Shown piece by piece: positions 1 through 8,694 of a stretch of DNA of 64,000 nt. Each line of letters opens with the position of its first letter. Position 1 is the first letter of the stretch. A program made the translations under genes and the position numbers. The notes under the pieces were generated by a model, which saw nothing but the letters and a program-made list of their open reading frames with translations, was not told the origin of the DNA and ran no database searches. The DNA comes from Lysinibacillus louembei (lineage in GTDB: Bacteria; Bacillota; Bacilli; Bacillales_A; Planococcaceae), in the NCBI RefSeq assembly GCF_033880585.1, contig NZ_CP137624.1, forward strand, positions 744,001-808,000. Reading direction: 5' to 3'.

Positions 1-108
1 GGCTCCAACGCCTTTTAGCATGTCTATAATGCATTTCATTTCTCATTTGGAGGCGCTTCGTGTAGAATAGTGATTGTAGTTTTTTCATAAACAAGGAGGA
101 AATTTATC

Positions 109-672
109 ATGGCATTAATCGGCAAAAAAATAGAAGAATTCCAAGCTCAAGCTTTCCAAAAAGGTGAATTCATCGACGTATCTTCAGAAAACTTCCAAGG
201 TCAATGGAGCGTTGTTTGCTTCTACCCAGCAGACTTCACATTCGTTTGCCCAACTGAATTAGAAGATTTACAAAACCAATATGCAACTCTAAAAGAACTA
301 GGTGTTGAAGTATACTCTGTATCAACTGACACACACTTTACACATAAAGCATGGCACGATTCTTCTGAAGCAATCGGCAAAATCGAGTACATCATGATTG
401 GTGACCCATCTCACAATATTTCTAGAATCTTTGATGTGTTGGATGAAGAATCTGGTCTTGCTAACCGTGGTACATTCATCATCGATCCAGATGGTGTTGT
501 ACAAACTGTTGAAATCAATGCTGACGGTATTGGTCGCGATGCAAGCACATTAGTAAACAAAATTAAAGCAGCACAATATGTACGCAACAATCCAGGCGAA
601 GTTTGCCCAGCTAAATGGCAAGAAGGTTCTGCTACATTAAAACCAAGCCTTGAATTAGTAGGTAAAATCTAA
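109..672 (+). CDS. ahpC: Alkyl hydroperoxide reductase subunit C (typical 2-Cys peroxiredoxin)
   Basis: Cytoplasmic peroxidase that reduces H2O2, organic peroxides and peroxynitrite and is recharged by AhpF. The 187 residues are the usual AhpC length. The peroxidatic cysteine is C47 in the FTFVCPTE motif and the resolving cysteine is C166 in GEVCPAKW. The ATG follows an AAGGAGGA ribosome binding site with good spacing. A strong hairpin terminator follows at 688-728, and ahpF starts 150 bp downstream on the same strand, so ahpF is probably reached by partial readthrough or has its own promoter. No clear PerR box is visible in the 108 bp of upstream sequence available, only a TATAAT half-site near 25. 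Codon use is biased to frequent codons, as expected for an abundant protein. Confidence 0.97.
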   Translation: MALIGKKIEEFQAQAFQKGEFIDVSSENFQGQWSVVCFYPADFTFVCPTELEDLQNQYATLKELGVEVYSVSTDTHFTHKAWHDSSEAIGKIEYIMIGDPSHNISRIFDVLDEESGLANRGTFIIDPDGVVQTVEINADGIGRDASTLVNKIKAAQYVRNNPGEVCPAKWQEGSATLKPSLELVGKI

Positions 673-687
673 GCAACAAAAACAAAG

Positions 688-728
688 GCTGTCTGGAAAG
701 TAGGCTAACACACCACTTTCCAGACAGC
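688..728 (+). terminator. Terminator or attenuator between ahpC and ahpF
   Basis: A perfect 14-bp inverted repeat (688-701 with 715-728) is followed by a run of seven T, a canonical intrinsic terminator. It lies inside the expected ahpCF unit, so it probably lowers ahpF expression relative to ahpC. Confidence 0.9.
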
Positions 729-822
729 TATTTTTTTAATATATAAAAGGCCATGTTGATTTTTTTTTGCCTTTTAATAGTTCTGGAGCTTTTTAAATTT
801 ATTAAAACAGGGAGTTTTACTG

Positions 823-2352
823 ATGTTATTAGATGCAGATATTAAAGCACAATTAGCCCAATATTTAGAATTAATGGAGGGTGATATTGTACTAAAAGTA
901 AGCGCTGGTGATGATAGCGTTTCTAAAGAAATGCTTGAACTAGTAAATGAACTAAAAACAATGTCTTCGCGTATTACAGTAGAAAATACAACACTTGCTC
1001 GCACACCTAGCTTTACGGTAGACCGTGCAAACGAAGCAACTGGTATCGTCTTCGCAGGCGTTCCACTAGGTCACGAGTTCACATCACTTGTTTTAGCTTT
1101 ATTACAAGTAAGTGGTCGCGCACCAAAAGTAGAGCAAGCTGTTATTGACCAAGTGAAAGCGATTCAAGGCGAATATCGCTTTGAAACATATATTAGCTTA
1201 AGCTGTCACAACTGTCCTGACGTTGTACAAGCACTGAACATTATGAGCGTATTGAATCCAAATATTTCTCATACGATGATTGATGGTGCAGCATTTAAGG
1301 AAGAGGTAGAAAGCAAGGACATCATGGCTGTGCCGACTGTTTATTTAAATGGTGAGCCATTTGGTAGCGGTCGTATGACATTAGAAGAGATTTTGGGTAA
1401 GCTAGGTGGCGGCCCAGATGCTGCTGAATTCGAAAACAAAGAACCGTTCGACGTATTAGTTGTTGGCGGTGGCCCTGCTGGTGCAAGTGCCGCTGTTTAT
1501 GCAGCGCGTAAAGGTATTCGTACAGGTCTTGTAGCAGAGCGCTTCGGCGGTCAAGTAAACGATACATTATCAATCGAAAATATTATCGGTACAACACATA
1601 CAGAAGGACCACGCGTTGTAGCAGGTCTTGAAGAGCATGTGAAGGACTATCCAGTAGATATTATGAATACACAGCGTGCAACACGTTTAGAAAAGAAAGA
1701 TTTAATTGAAGTCGAGCTTGAAAACGGTGCCGTATTAAAAAGTAAAACGGTTATTTTATCAACAGGCGCTCGCTGGCGCAATGTTGGCGTTCCTGGTGAA
1801 GCTGAATTCAAAAATAAAGGTGTTGCCTACTGCCCACACTGTGACGGTCCATTATTCGCAGGTAAAGATGTAGCGGTAATCGGTGGGGGGAACTCTGGTA
1901 TCGAGGCTGCTATTGATTTAGCAGGTATCGTAAAGAGCGTAACAGTCATTGAATTCAACGCCGAATTAAAGGCGGATGAAGTTTTACAAAAACGCCTGTT
2001 TAGCTTACCGAACGTAACGGTTGTAACAAACGCCCAAACCAAGGAAATTACAGGGACAGATAAAGTGAACGGCTTAACATATGTAGAGCGTGAATCAGGT
2101 GAGGAGCGCCACATTGACGTACAAGGTGTCTTCATTTTAATCGGTCTTGTACCAAACACAGAATGGTTAGGCGAGGAATTTGAGCGTACACGCTTTGGTG
2201 AAATCGTTGTTGATCGACATGGCGCAACAAGCGTCCCTGGCGTATTCGCAGCAGGTGATTGTACAGATAGTGCCTATAAGCAAATTATTATTTCAATGGG
2301 CTCTGGTGCAACAGCTGCACTTGGCGCATTTGATTATTTGATTCGTAACTAA
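823..2352 (+). CDS. ahpF: Alkyl hydroperoxide reductase subunit F (NADH:peroxiredoxin oxidoreductase)
   Basis: FAD-dependent enzyme that passes electrons from NADH through two disulfide centres to AhpC. The 509 residues fit the family. The N-terminal tandem thioredoxin-like domain carries the CHNC centre (C128, C131). The FAD-binding GGGPAG motif is at 215-220, the second redox centre CPHC at C337/C340, and the NADH-binding GGGNSG at 354-359. A C-terminal GVFAAGDCTD motif is typical of thioredoxin-reductase-like flavoproteins. A GGGAG ribosome binding site precedes the ATG. All catalytic cysteines are present and the reading frame is intact, so it should work with the upstream ahpC product. 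Confidence 0.97.
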   Translation: MLLDADIKAQLAQYLELMEGDIVLKVSAGDDSVSKEMLELVNELKTMSSRITVENTTLARTPSFTVDRANEATGIVFAGVPLGHEFTSLVLALLQVSGRAPKVEQAVIDQVKAIQGEYRFETYISLSCHNCPDVVQALNIMSVLNPNISHTMIDGAAFKEEVESKDIMAVPTVYLNGEPFGSGRMTLEEILGKLGGGPDAAEFENKEPFDVLVVGGGPAGASAAVYAARKGIRTGLVAERFGGQVNDTLSIENIIGTTHTEGPRVVAGLEEHVKDYPVDIMNTQRATRLEKKDLIEVELENGAVLKSKTVILSTGARWRNVGVPGEAEFKNKGVAYCPHCDGPLFAGKDVAVIGGGNSGIEAAIDLAGIVKSVTVIEFNAELKADEVLQKRLFSLPNVTVVTNAQTKEITGTDKVNGLTYVERESGEERHIDVQGVFILIGLVPNTEWLGEEFERTRFGEIVVDRHGATSVPGVFAAGDCTDSAYKQIIISMGSGATAALGAFDYLIRN

Positions 2353-2357
2353 AAATT

Positions 2358-2394
2358 ATAGGTGACAGAAAAGCACTGCTTCTCTGCCACCTAT
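2358..2394. terminator. Convergent terminator between ahpF and the DJ-1/PfpI gene
   Basis: A 17-bp stem with two mismatches, ATAGGTG pairing with CACCTAT at its base, lies between convergent genes. T-rich sequence follows it on the plus strand, so it probably ends transcription at least of ahpF and perhaps both ways. Confidence 0.75.
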
Positions 2395-2421
2395 TTATTG
2401 TTTTTCTAAGGTTAATCTCTT

Positions 2422-3000
2422 TTATTTTTGATAAAACCCGACTTTAAATAATTGATACCACTCTTCTAAAACGTCGGGCTCCATTACATGTAAGTAGCTC
2501 AGCACTTCTTTTGCAAACTCTACCGCCGCTGTCCCATTCGCTGTAATAAATCCATCCGCTGACACTACCTGCTTCTCAACAAAATGCTGTGTTCCTTTAT
2601 AATGAGGTGCGAATTTCTCCAAATAGGTAACTGAATTTCCTGTATGTTCAATATTATTTAAGTAGCCTTTATCAGCTAAAAAAGTACAAGCATCACATAT
2701 TGCTGCAACAGGAATGTTTTTATTTAAACAAATGTCAATAACAACTTGAATGCGATTATTTTCACCTTTAGCCCAAGATGTGCCACCAATCAAAATGAGC
2801 ATTTCAAAATGTGGAGGGAGTTCATCAATAGAATAATCAGGTACAACACTAAAACCACCCATTGATTTTACAGGTATGTTGCTAATAGCTAACGTTTTTA
2901 CAGCGAACTCTGTTTCTGGCTTATTTAGCTCTGAGCAAATATATGCACCTTCCCAGTCAGCATAGCCCTCCGAAATAAATACCAGCACCTCTTTTTTCAT
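2422..3000 (-). CDS. DJ-1/PfpI family protein (class I glutamine amidotransferase-like)
   Basis: A 192-residue single-domain protein of the DJ-1/ThiJ/PfpI superfamily. It has the early Glu (E12, in ISEGYADWEG) and the nucleophile elbow AICDACT with C102. Family members act as glyoxalases, deglycase-like enzymes, proteases or chaperones, so the reaction cannot be assigned. An upstream GTG at 3006 would add two residues, but the AGGAGGAGG ribosome binding site (3007-3015) is spaced for the ATG at 3000, which is used here. The gene lies 42 bp downstream of the ABC ATPase gene on the same strand with no evident terminator between, so it may be co-transcribed with the ABC operon. Confidence 0.85.
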   Translation of the reverse strand: MKKEVLVFISEGYADWEGAYICSELNKPETEFAVKTLAISNIPVKSMGGFSVVPDYSIDELPPHFEMLILIGGTSWAKGENNRIQVVIDICLNKNIPVAAICDACTFLADKGYLNNIEHTGNSVTYLEKFAPHYKGTQHFVEKQVVSADGFITANGTAAVEFAKEVLSYLHVMEPDVLEEWYQLFKVGFYQK

Positions 3001-3042
3001 ACACACCCTCCTCCTATTATATTTATGATACTTCCCCTTTAC

Positions 3043-3951
3043 TTACCCATAATACATCGCATACAAATCATTCAATGTTACCTTACCAAATGTGAAATCG
3101 TTTATTTCTAGTTCAGCTAGATGAATAGCCATCTCGCCAAGAGTTTCTGCATCTTTTTTATCTAGTGTTAGCAGCGTCATATCATTGACTAATGTTTGGA
3201 CGCGCAAGTTTGGATAACGTACTTGGAATGCTGCCTTCATATCCTCTGACATGTTTTTCACACGTACCGTTGTCATAGCAGTTCCACTAAAGCCATTAAC
3301 AACTTCATCGACATCAATTAGCTGACCATCCTTAAATAAAAAGATACGGTCTGCATATTTTTCTAAGTTATCGAGTAAATGTGAGGCAATGACGATAAGC
3401 TTACCTTCAGCCTTCTTCTCCATTAACACACCTGAAATAATTTCTACGTTAATCGGGTCAAGTCCGTTCATCACTTCATCCATTAACATAATTTCTGTGT
3501 TGGCAACAATTTGCATTGCAAAGCATAAACGTTGGCGCATCCCTAATGAGTATGTACCAGCTTTTTTATTGACATAATGCCCCATGTTCAAGGCTTCAAT
3601 CGTTGTGTCAATGAGCTTTGGATCTGAATTCCACATTGTACAATAAATTTTTAAATGGTCACGACCGCTTAAATGATTGTACAAATCACTTTGATCAGGC
3701 ATCATTGAAATCAATTGATGGATTTTCACTTCATTCGCTTTGCTTGAATAAGTTAAATTATTTTTAAAGACTACTTTCCCACTATTTGGTGTTGCATAAT
3801 TCATCATCACATTCATCAATGTAGATTTTCCTGTTCCATTAGGTGCAACAAGACCAATTACTTCCCCTTGCTGAAAGGTATTGCTAATGTTATCTAATAC
3901 CTTTTTCTCGCCAAAGCTTAGCTTAATATTTTGTAGTTCAATCAATTCCAT
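3043..3951 (-). CDS. ABC transporter ATP-binding protein
   Basis: Cytoplasmic ATPase of an ABC-2-like exporter encoded with the two upstream membrane proteins. The 302 residues carry a Walker A motif APNGTGKST (36-44), a Q-loop region, the signature YSLGMRQRL, a Walker B ending LMDEV with the catalytic Glu, and the H-loop His in IASHLL. The extra C-terminal domain of about 80 residues is usual for ATPases of this group. AGGAGGGG lies only about 2 nt before the ATG, so a TTG two codons later is a possible alternative start. It is the last of three tightly spaced genes (7 bp after the permease). The exported substrate cannot be told from sequence; antimicrobial peptide or drug export is common for this arrangement. 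Confidence 0.92.
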   Translation of the reverse strand: MELIELQNIKLSFGEKKVLDNISNTFQQGEVIGLVAPNGTGKSTLMNVMMNYATPNSGKVVFKNNLTYSSKANEVKIHQLISMMPDQSDLYNHLSGRDHLKIYCTMWNSDPKLIDTTIEALNMGHYVNKKAGTYSLGMRQRLCFAMQIVANTEIMLMDEVMNGLDPINVEIISGVLMEKKAEGKLIVIASHLLDNLEKYADRIFLFKDGQLIDVDEVVNGFSGTAMTTVRVKNMSEDMKAAFQVRYPNLRVQTLVNDMTLLTLDKKDAETLGEMAIHLAELEINDFTFGKVTLNDLYAMYYG

Positions 3952-3958
3952 TCCCCTC

Positions 3959-5173
3959 CTACTTCACCAATTTAAAACGTTTATTAAGTGAGATACATAG
4001 CGTAATGACTAGCATAACTACTATATAAATCGCTAACAGCCTCATTCCTAGCTGTGCTGACATTATTTCTGTGTCGTAATAGTAATTGCGTAATTTAGAT
4101 ACAATTTGTCCAATTTGCATATACGATGTTGGGTAATTTTCAATATGCCATAAGAAGCCAACACCTCGACTAAAGTAGAAATATTCCGCGAAAATAATCA
4201 CAAGGCCAATTCCTAAATTAATTACTTCATTGCGCAGTACAACACTGAATAATAATACAAGCGTAATAATCGCCATAAACCATAGCAATAACAGCTGAAT
4301 ACATTGTCCTAAAAAGACTGCTAAAGATATTACTGTAAAGATGCCTTGTTGCTGTTGTTCTTTATAGTTAACAATGTATTGTGGCACCGGAATGTCGAGA
4401 TAACCGAAGCCGAATTGCATACCTACAATTAAAAATCCAATAGCGAGTGGCACGAATAAAACAAGACTACCAACAAAGGCTACCAATCCTTTAATCAACA
4501 GCCTTTTCCAATCAGCAATTGGAAAGCCCTTTAACAGCGTTGGATGCAAGCGATCCTTTGTTACAATATCTACTGCTAACAGCAATGCACAAACAATCAA
4601 AACGATTGGTAGTACACCTTTCATTAAGCGTTCTACTGTTTGCCATGCTGTTCTTTGCTCAAATAAATTAATTGATAGCTCATACTCTGCTTGTGCAAAC
4701 TCCTCGTAACGTTTAGCAGCTTCCAAATAAGCATAATAAGCATCGGCATCGGCATACTGGCTACCATATGTGTAGTAACGCGGATTATAGTAAAGATTGC
4801 CACTATGTTGTGTGTAGGCATTTGTAATATAATACCAGCTACTTGTTGCAGTAGCATATTTTTGTAAATCGCCACTTTCCAAGCTCTCTAAACGATCGGC
4901 ATCCAATGGATTAATATCATTGAACATTTGTAATGCCTCTCTCACAGCTGGATGCACAAATCGCAAGTCCTTCCCAGCCATATGATTAATAAACGTCTCT
5001 CTCGTTAAATAGCGTGCCTCAATTTCATCAACATCTACCTGCTCAATGGGATCATAGGCAGGTGCGATTTTAATTGCATAAAATAAAGCAGCGAATAATA
5101 ACAATACGTAGATTGCGATATTTTTCTTATTCGTAAAAAACTGCACAAGCTCGAATTTAAAATATGCCCACAT
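3959..5173 (-). CDS. ABC transporter permease, ABC-2-like (second of two)
   Basis: A 404-residue integral membrane protein. There is one N-terminal transmembrane segment (about 17-38), a large extracytoplasmic domain rich in Tyr, Ala and Asp (about 45-180), and then five or so transmembrane segments to the C-terminus. This layout, one TM then a long external loop then a TM bundle, is typical of ABC-2 exporter permeases. An AGGAGGGG ribosome binding site precedes the ATG. It is 11 bp downstream of a second, sequence-divergent permease of the same layout, so the pair likely forms a heterodimer served by the single ATPase. The substrate is unknown. Confidence 0.85.
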   Translation of the reverse strand: MWAYFKFELVQFFTNKKNIAIYVLLLFAALFYAIKIAPAYDPIEQVDVDEIEARYLTRETFINHMAGKDLRFVHPAVREALQMFNDINPLDADRLESLESGDLQKYATATSSWYYITNAYTQHSGNLYYNPRYYTYGSQYADADAYYAYLEAAKRYEEFAQAEYELSINLFEQRTAWQTVERLMKGVLPIVLIVCALLLAVDIVTKDRLHPTLLKGFPIADWKRLLIKGLVAFVGSLVLFVPLAIGFLIVGMQFGFGYLDIPVPQYIVNYKEQQQQGIFTVISLAVFLGQCIQLLLLWFMAIITLVLLFSVVLRNEVINLGIGLVIIFAEYFYFSRGVGFLWHIENYPTSYMQIGQIVSKLRNYYYDTEIMSAQLGMRLLAIYIVVMLVITLCISLNKRFKLVK

Positions 5174-5184
5174 GATAACCCCTC

Positions 5185-6303
5185 CTATACTCTCGCTATT
5201 TTCCCTGTTGAAAAGAATGTTTTAATAACAAACATCATCAATGCAATGCAAACAAGCAAGATGATCAAACCTATTGTCATCGTCACATCTACAGGCTTTG
5301 CAAGCTCTAAAGGGTAACCACTCAAAATCTTGTTAAAATTCAAAAAATTAAACGGATTATACGGCATAAAGCTAATCATCGATGGGAATACTTCTGGTAA
5401 AAAGAATAAAATACTTTGTACGAACAGTGTTAAATACATATTTTTCAAGACAACATTTAAAATAATAGATAAGAGCATTGCAAAAATAGCCACTACAATC
5501 ATGTAGCCAATGCTAATAATCACATAATGAATTATTGAATAAATCGCAGGTTCACCTACATAAACCGCAATTGGATAGCTTGCGTCTCCCGCTCCATTTA
5601 TAAATAGTAACGGCGTTGCACAAGCAATAATGACCACAATAAATGCTAATATGTATAAGAAATAAGTTACACATTTTGTAAATATGTATTGGTCAAAGCG
5701 AATTGGATAGCCTTTAATCATACTTGAATGCTCGAAATCATCTAACAAAATAGAGCTTGTATAAAAGCTAATGAAAATATACCAGCCAGCTCCCACAATA
5801 CTAAAGAAAAACAGTAAAAACGGGAAAAATTGTAGCGGATTTTGCACTACAGACTGCTCCGATTTTAGCAAATGTGTAAAATACATATGATTTAATGTAT
5901 TTTTTATACGTGATGGCATGAGTGAAGCTACTTTATCATATTCCTCATAGTCATATGCCTTGGCACGCAATTCAGCGATTTCGATTGAAGTTTCATAATA
6001 CATTTTGCTCTTCTGCATTTTTAACGCAGCAATTTGTAAGGCGACAGCAATTTTTTGCTTGTTTAAATTTTTATATAAATCGCTTCCATCCCCATCCTCT
6101 GAGGCATCTACTACTTGAAACTTCGTCAATGCTGCCTGTGCAGAATAAAAATCCCCTGTTTTTTCTACGATTTGGTTACCAGCTGATTGCGACTTAATAT
6201 AAAACATCATCCCTACTGTAATAAGCGCAACAATAAGCAATAAAAACAAATTTTTTCGATTAGTTAACTCAATTTTGAGCCCCACTTTTAATGCACGAAT
6301 CAT
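5185..6303 (-). CDS. ABC transporter permease, ABC-2-like (first of two)
   Basis: A 372-residue membrane protein with an N-terminal TM segment (about 18-38), an extracytoplasmic region (about 40-155), and several TM segments in the C-terminal half. The open frame extends to 6363, but those 20 extra residues have no ribosome binding site. The ATG at 6303 follows GGGAGG at good spacing and gives the expected N-terminus (MIRALK, then the hydrophobic stretch). It is the first gene of the three-gene exporter operon. A TATAAT-like -10 candidate lies on the minus strand at 6323-6328, without a clear -35. Confidence 0.85.
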   Translation of the reverse strand: MIRALKVGLKIELTNRKNLFLLLIVALITVGMMFYIKSQSAGNQIVEKTGDFYSAQAALTKFQVVDASEDGDGSDLYKNLNKQKIAVALQIAALKMQKSKMYYETSIEIAELRAKAYDYEEYDKVASLMPSRIKNTLNHMYFTHLLKSEQSVVQNPLQFFPFLLFFFSIVGAGWYIFISFYTSSILLDDFEHSSMIKGYPIRFDQYIFTKCVTYFLYILAFIVVIIACATPLLFINGAGDASYPIAVYVGEPAIYSIIHYVIISIGYMIVVAIFAMLLSIILNVVLKNMYLTLFVQSILFFLPEVFPSMISFMPYNPFNFLNFNKILSGYPLELAKPVDVTMTIGLIILLVCIALMMFVIKTFFSTGKIARV

Positions 6304-6369
6304 TTTATCCCTCCCGCGAACTATTATACAGTAAAATTGGATGCATATGGGATGTATTTTCAACGTAAA

Positions 6370-6400
6370 AAGGCTGCACCTTTACAATAGGTACAGCCTT
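6370..6400 (-). terminator. Terminator after the SLC13 carrier gene
   Basis: A 12-bp stem with one mismatch (6370-6381 with 6389-6400) is followed on the minus strand by a T-run. It sits directly after the stop of the gene that ends at 6406. Confidence 0.85.
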
Positions 6401-6405
6401 CATTT

Positions 6406-8253
6406 TTAAAATGGGAAAAGCAATGGAATAGCAATCATCATGACAATAAACATAATAATTTGTAACGGTACACCTACTCGCACGAAGTCCATAAACTTGT
6501 AGCCACCCGCCGTTAACACAAGCGAGTTTGTTGGTGACGCAATAGGTGTAGCAAATGCCATCCCCGCTGCTGCCGCTACAGCAATCATAAATGTATACGG
6601 GTTTGCCTCCATCGTCATCGCCGCCGTCATCGCAATCGGCGCAAATAATACAGCCGTTGCCGTATTGCTGACAAATTGACCAAAAACAACCGTCAATAAA
6701 TAAATACCGATTAAGACACCATATGGTCCATATTCTCCGAGCACACGAATGATTGCATCAGAAATGATAACCATCCCACCCGTTTTTTGTAGCGCCGTCG
6801 CCATTGGCAGCATTGCGGCTACAAGTACAATGCTCTCAAAATTCATTTTGCCATACGCATCATCCATATTACGCAAGCAGCCTGTAATAATCATTAAAAT
6901 CGCACCGATTAAAACCGAAATAACAGCATCGAACACTTCAAACACCATCAAACCGACCATTAATGCCATAATTGCCCCAGCAATCGGTGCTTTCCCTGTA
7001 GCAGCTGCTACACCCGCATGCTCACGCGGCTGCCCAATCACGACAACATCCTGTGTTTCACGCGATAATAAATCGATTTCCTCCCATGTTCCTTGTACTA
7101 AAATGGCATCCCCAAAGCGTAGCTTTTGCTCTGCCATATCCTGCAATATATAATCCCCTTTACGGTTGATACCGATAATATTTAAATTATATTTTTTACG
7201 AAAGCCCATTTTGCTGACTGTTTCACCAATTAAACTTGATTGTGGTGTTAATAACACTTCTGCAACGCCAATCTTTTTTGAGATTAGCTCCTCAACATGC
7301 TCATCTGTCGTATAGTCAATCGTTAATCCATAATCAGCTGCGAAACGCTCTACATCCTCCTGCGCCCCTTGCACATAAAGGGCGTCATTTGGACGAATAA
7401 CACTTGTCGGTCCTGCCATTTCTTGATATGTCACTGGCAGCAAATTAATCCCTTCTGTTGCACGACGTTGAATTTTCATAATGAAAATATGATAGCTTGC
7501 AGGTAGCTTCAACTCCGCCAGTCCCTGTCCAACAATGGAAGAAGCCTCGGGCACATTTACACAAAATAGCTTATCGTGCAAATCATATTCCTGCACGATT
7601 TTTTTTGGTGATAGCTTATAGCCTGCATTCGTTTGTAATCGCTTTTTATCATTTGGCAGCAGCTTATTGCGAATCAATACTAAATAAATAATTGCCGTAA
7701 TCGTTGCAATAATACCGATTGGTGTAATCGTAAAGAAGCCTAGCTTGGCAAAGCCATTTTCAACTAAAATTTGCGAAACAATTAAATTTGGTGGTGAAGC
7801 AATCAATGTCATAAGCCCTGACATACTCGCTATATAAGACAACGGCATTAAAAACTTCGAGGGGCTCGCTTGTATACTCATGGCAATGCTGACAACAATC
7901 GGTAGCATTAATGCGACTGTGCCCGTATTGCTCATAAATGCACCAACTGTTGCCACAATGACTAAAAGCAATATAAATAATTTGCGCTCGCTATTTCCCG
8001 ACCATTTTAATAGTAAATTTCCTGCCATTCCTGCAAGCCCTGTGCGCAAAATTCCTGCACCTACGACAAACAATCCCGCAATCATAATAACAACCGAATT
8101 CGAAAAGCCTGCAAGTGCCTCAGAGGGTGTTAAAATGCCACAGACAACAAAAGTAAGCAATGCTAGCATGGCAACTAAATCCGCTCGAAAGCGATTCGTA
8201 ACAAATAAAACAATTGTCGTAATTAAAATAATAAAGGTTAATGTTAATTGCAT
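6406..8253 (-). CDS. SLC13-type anion permease with two TrkA-C (RCK_C) domains
   Basis: A 615-residue inner-membrane carrier of the ArsB/NhaD and SLC13 fold. Hydrophobic segments occupy about residues 1-190 and 410-615. Between them lie two soluble regions resembling RCK_C/TrkA-C regulatory domains (roughly 215-300 and 320-400), a layout common in bacterial carriers annotated as Na+/sulfate or dicarboxylate symporters. The family motifs MSNTGTVALMLPI and the C-terminal ATPIASPTNSLV, both containing substrate or sodium-contact loops, are visible. The gene is monocistronic, with a terminator at 6370-6400. The substrate (sulfate, dicarboxylate or another anion) is not resolvable from sequence. 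Confidence 0.85.
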   Translation of the reverse strand: MQLTLTFIILITTIVLFVTNRFRADLVAMLALLTFVVCGILTPSEALAGFSNSVVIMIAGLFVVGAGILRTGLAGMAGNLLLKWSGNSERKLFILLLVIVATVGAFMSNTGTVALMLPIVVSIAMSIQASPSKFLMPLSYIASMSGLMTLIASPPNLIVSQILVENGFAKLGFFTITPIGIIATITAIIYLVLIRNKLLPNDKKRLQTNAGYKLSPKKIVQEYDLHDKLFCVNVPEASSIVGQGLAELKLPASYHIFIMKIQRRATEGINLLPVTYQEMAGPTSVIRPNDALYVQGAQEDVERFAADYGLTIDYTTDEHVEELISKKIGVAEVLLTPQSSLIGETVSKMGFRKKYNLNIIGINRKGDYILQDMAEQKLRFGDAILVQGTWEEIDLLSRETQDVVVIGQPREHAGVAAATGKAPIAGAIMALMVGLMVFEVFDAVISVLIGAILMIITGCLRNMDDAYGKMNFESIVLVAAMLPMATALQKTGGMVIISDAIIRVLGEYGPYGVLIGIYLLTVVFGQFVSNTATAVLFAPIAMTAAMTMEANPYTFMIAVAAAAGMAFATPIASPTNSLVLTAGGYKFMDFVRVGVPLQIIMFIVMMIAIPLLFPF

Positions 8254-8600
8254 ACACTGCGACTCCTTCGCGCTATAATTACCTTCTATTCTATAAGAAA
8301 CCGATGAAAAGGTCGCCTATAGTTGTAATATGCCTTTAAAATGTCATATATTTTTTCAATTAGTATAAATCATTTTCAATCATATCGCTTTCTCTACATA
8401 TTTAAGATGTGGATATATAGGATTTTGTATCCATTACGTCTTGGTATAATTGCGTCGGGATTCAGTTAATGTTTGGACACCTACTGTAATGAAGGGCAAT
8501 CTAAGTATTCATCCCCCCTTATAGAGGGGACGTTTTATAGTGAATCATGATAAAACGCCTTAAATAATAGAATTTTCTGAACGTACGATAAATTACTTAA

Positions 8601-8615
8601 ATAGAATCATTATAA
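8601..8615 (+). promoter_or_regulatory. PerR box upstream of katA
   Basis: ATAGAATCATTATAA matches the Bacillus PerR consensus TTATAATNATTATAA at 12 of 14 defined positions. It sits just upstream of the expected -35 region of katA. PerR repression of the main vegetative catalase is established in Bacillus subtilis; control here is inferred from the match. Confidence 0.7.
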
Positions 8616-8640
8616 TTTAGTAGCAATTATGATGTAGTTT

Positions 8641-8649
8641 TGGTATAGT
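8641..8649 (+). promoter_or_regulatory. Extended -10 element for katA
   Basis: TGGTATAGT matches the extended -10 form TGnTATAAT with one mismatch, 46 bp before the katA start and 26 bp after the PerR-like box. The -35 region at the expected spacing is weak, which is usual for extended -10 promoters. Confidence 0.5.
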
Positions 8650-8694
8650 TATAGACGAAAGGTTTTTAAAATATATTTAGGAGGTCTATTCACT

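Larger units (their letters stand above)
8254..8694. other. Intergenic region between the SLC13 carrier and katA
   Basis: This 441-bp divergent spacer has no convincing coding frame. It holds the catalase regulatory site near 8601-8649 and a small hairpin, CCCCT-N5-AGGGG, around 8515-8530 without a T-run. I see no known riboswitch fold. Confidence 0.6.

Noticed and set aside
1-108. PerR box before ahpC
   Set aside because: Only a half-site resembling TATAAT is present in the visible sequence; more upstream sequence is needed.
8515-8530. Small GC-rich hairpin in the katA upstream region as a riboswitch or terminator
   Set aside because: The stem is only 5 bp, no T-run follows, and no known riboswitch motif is visible.
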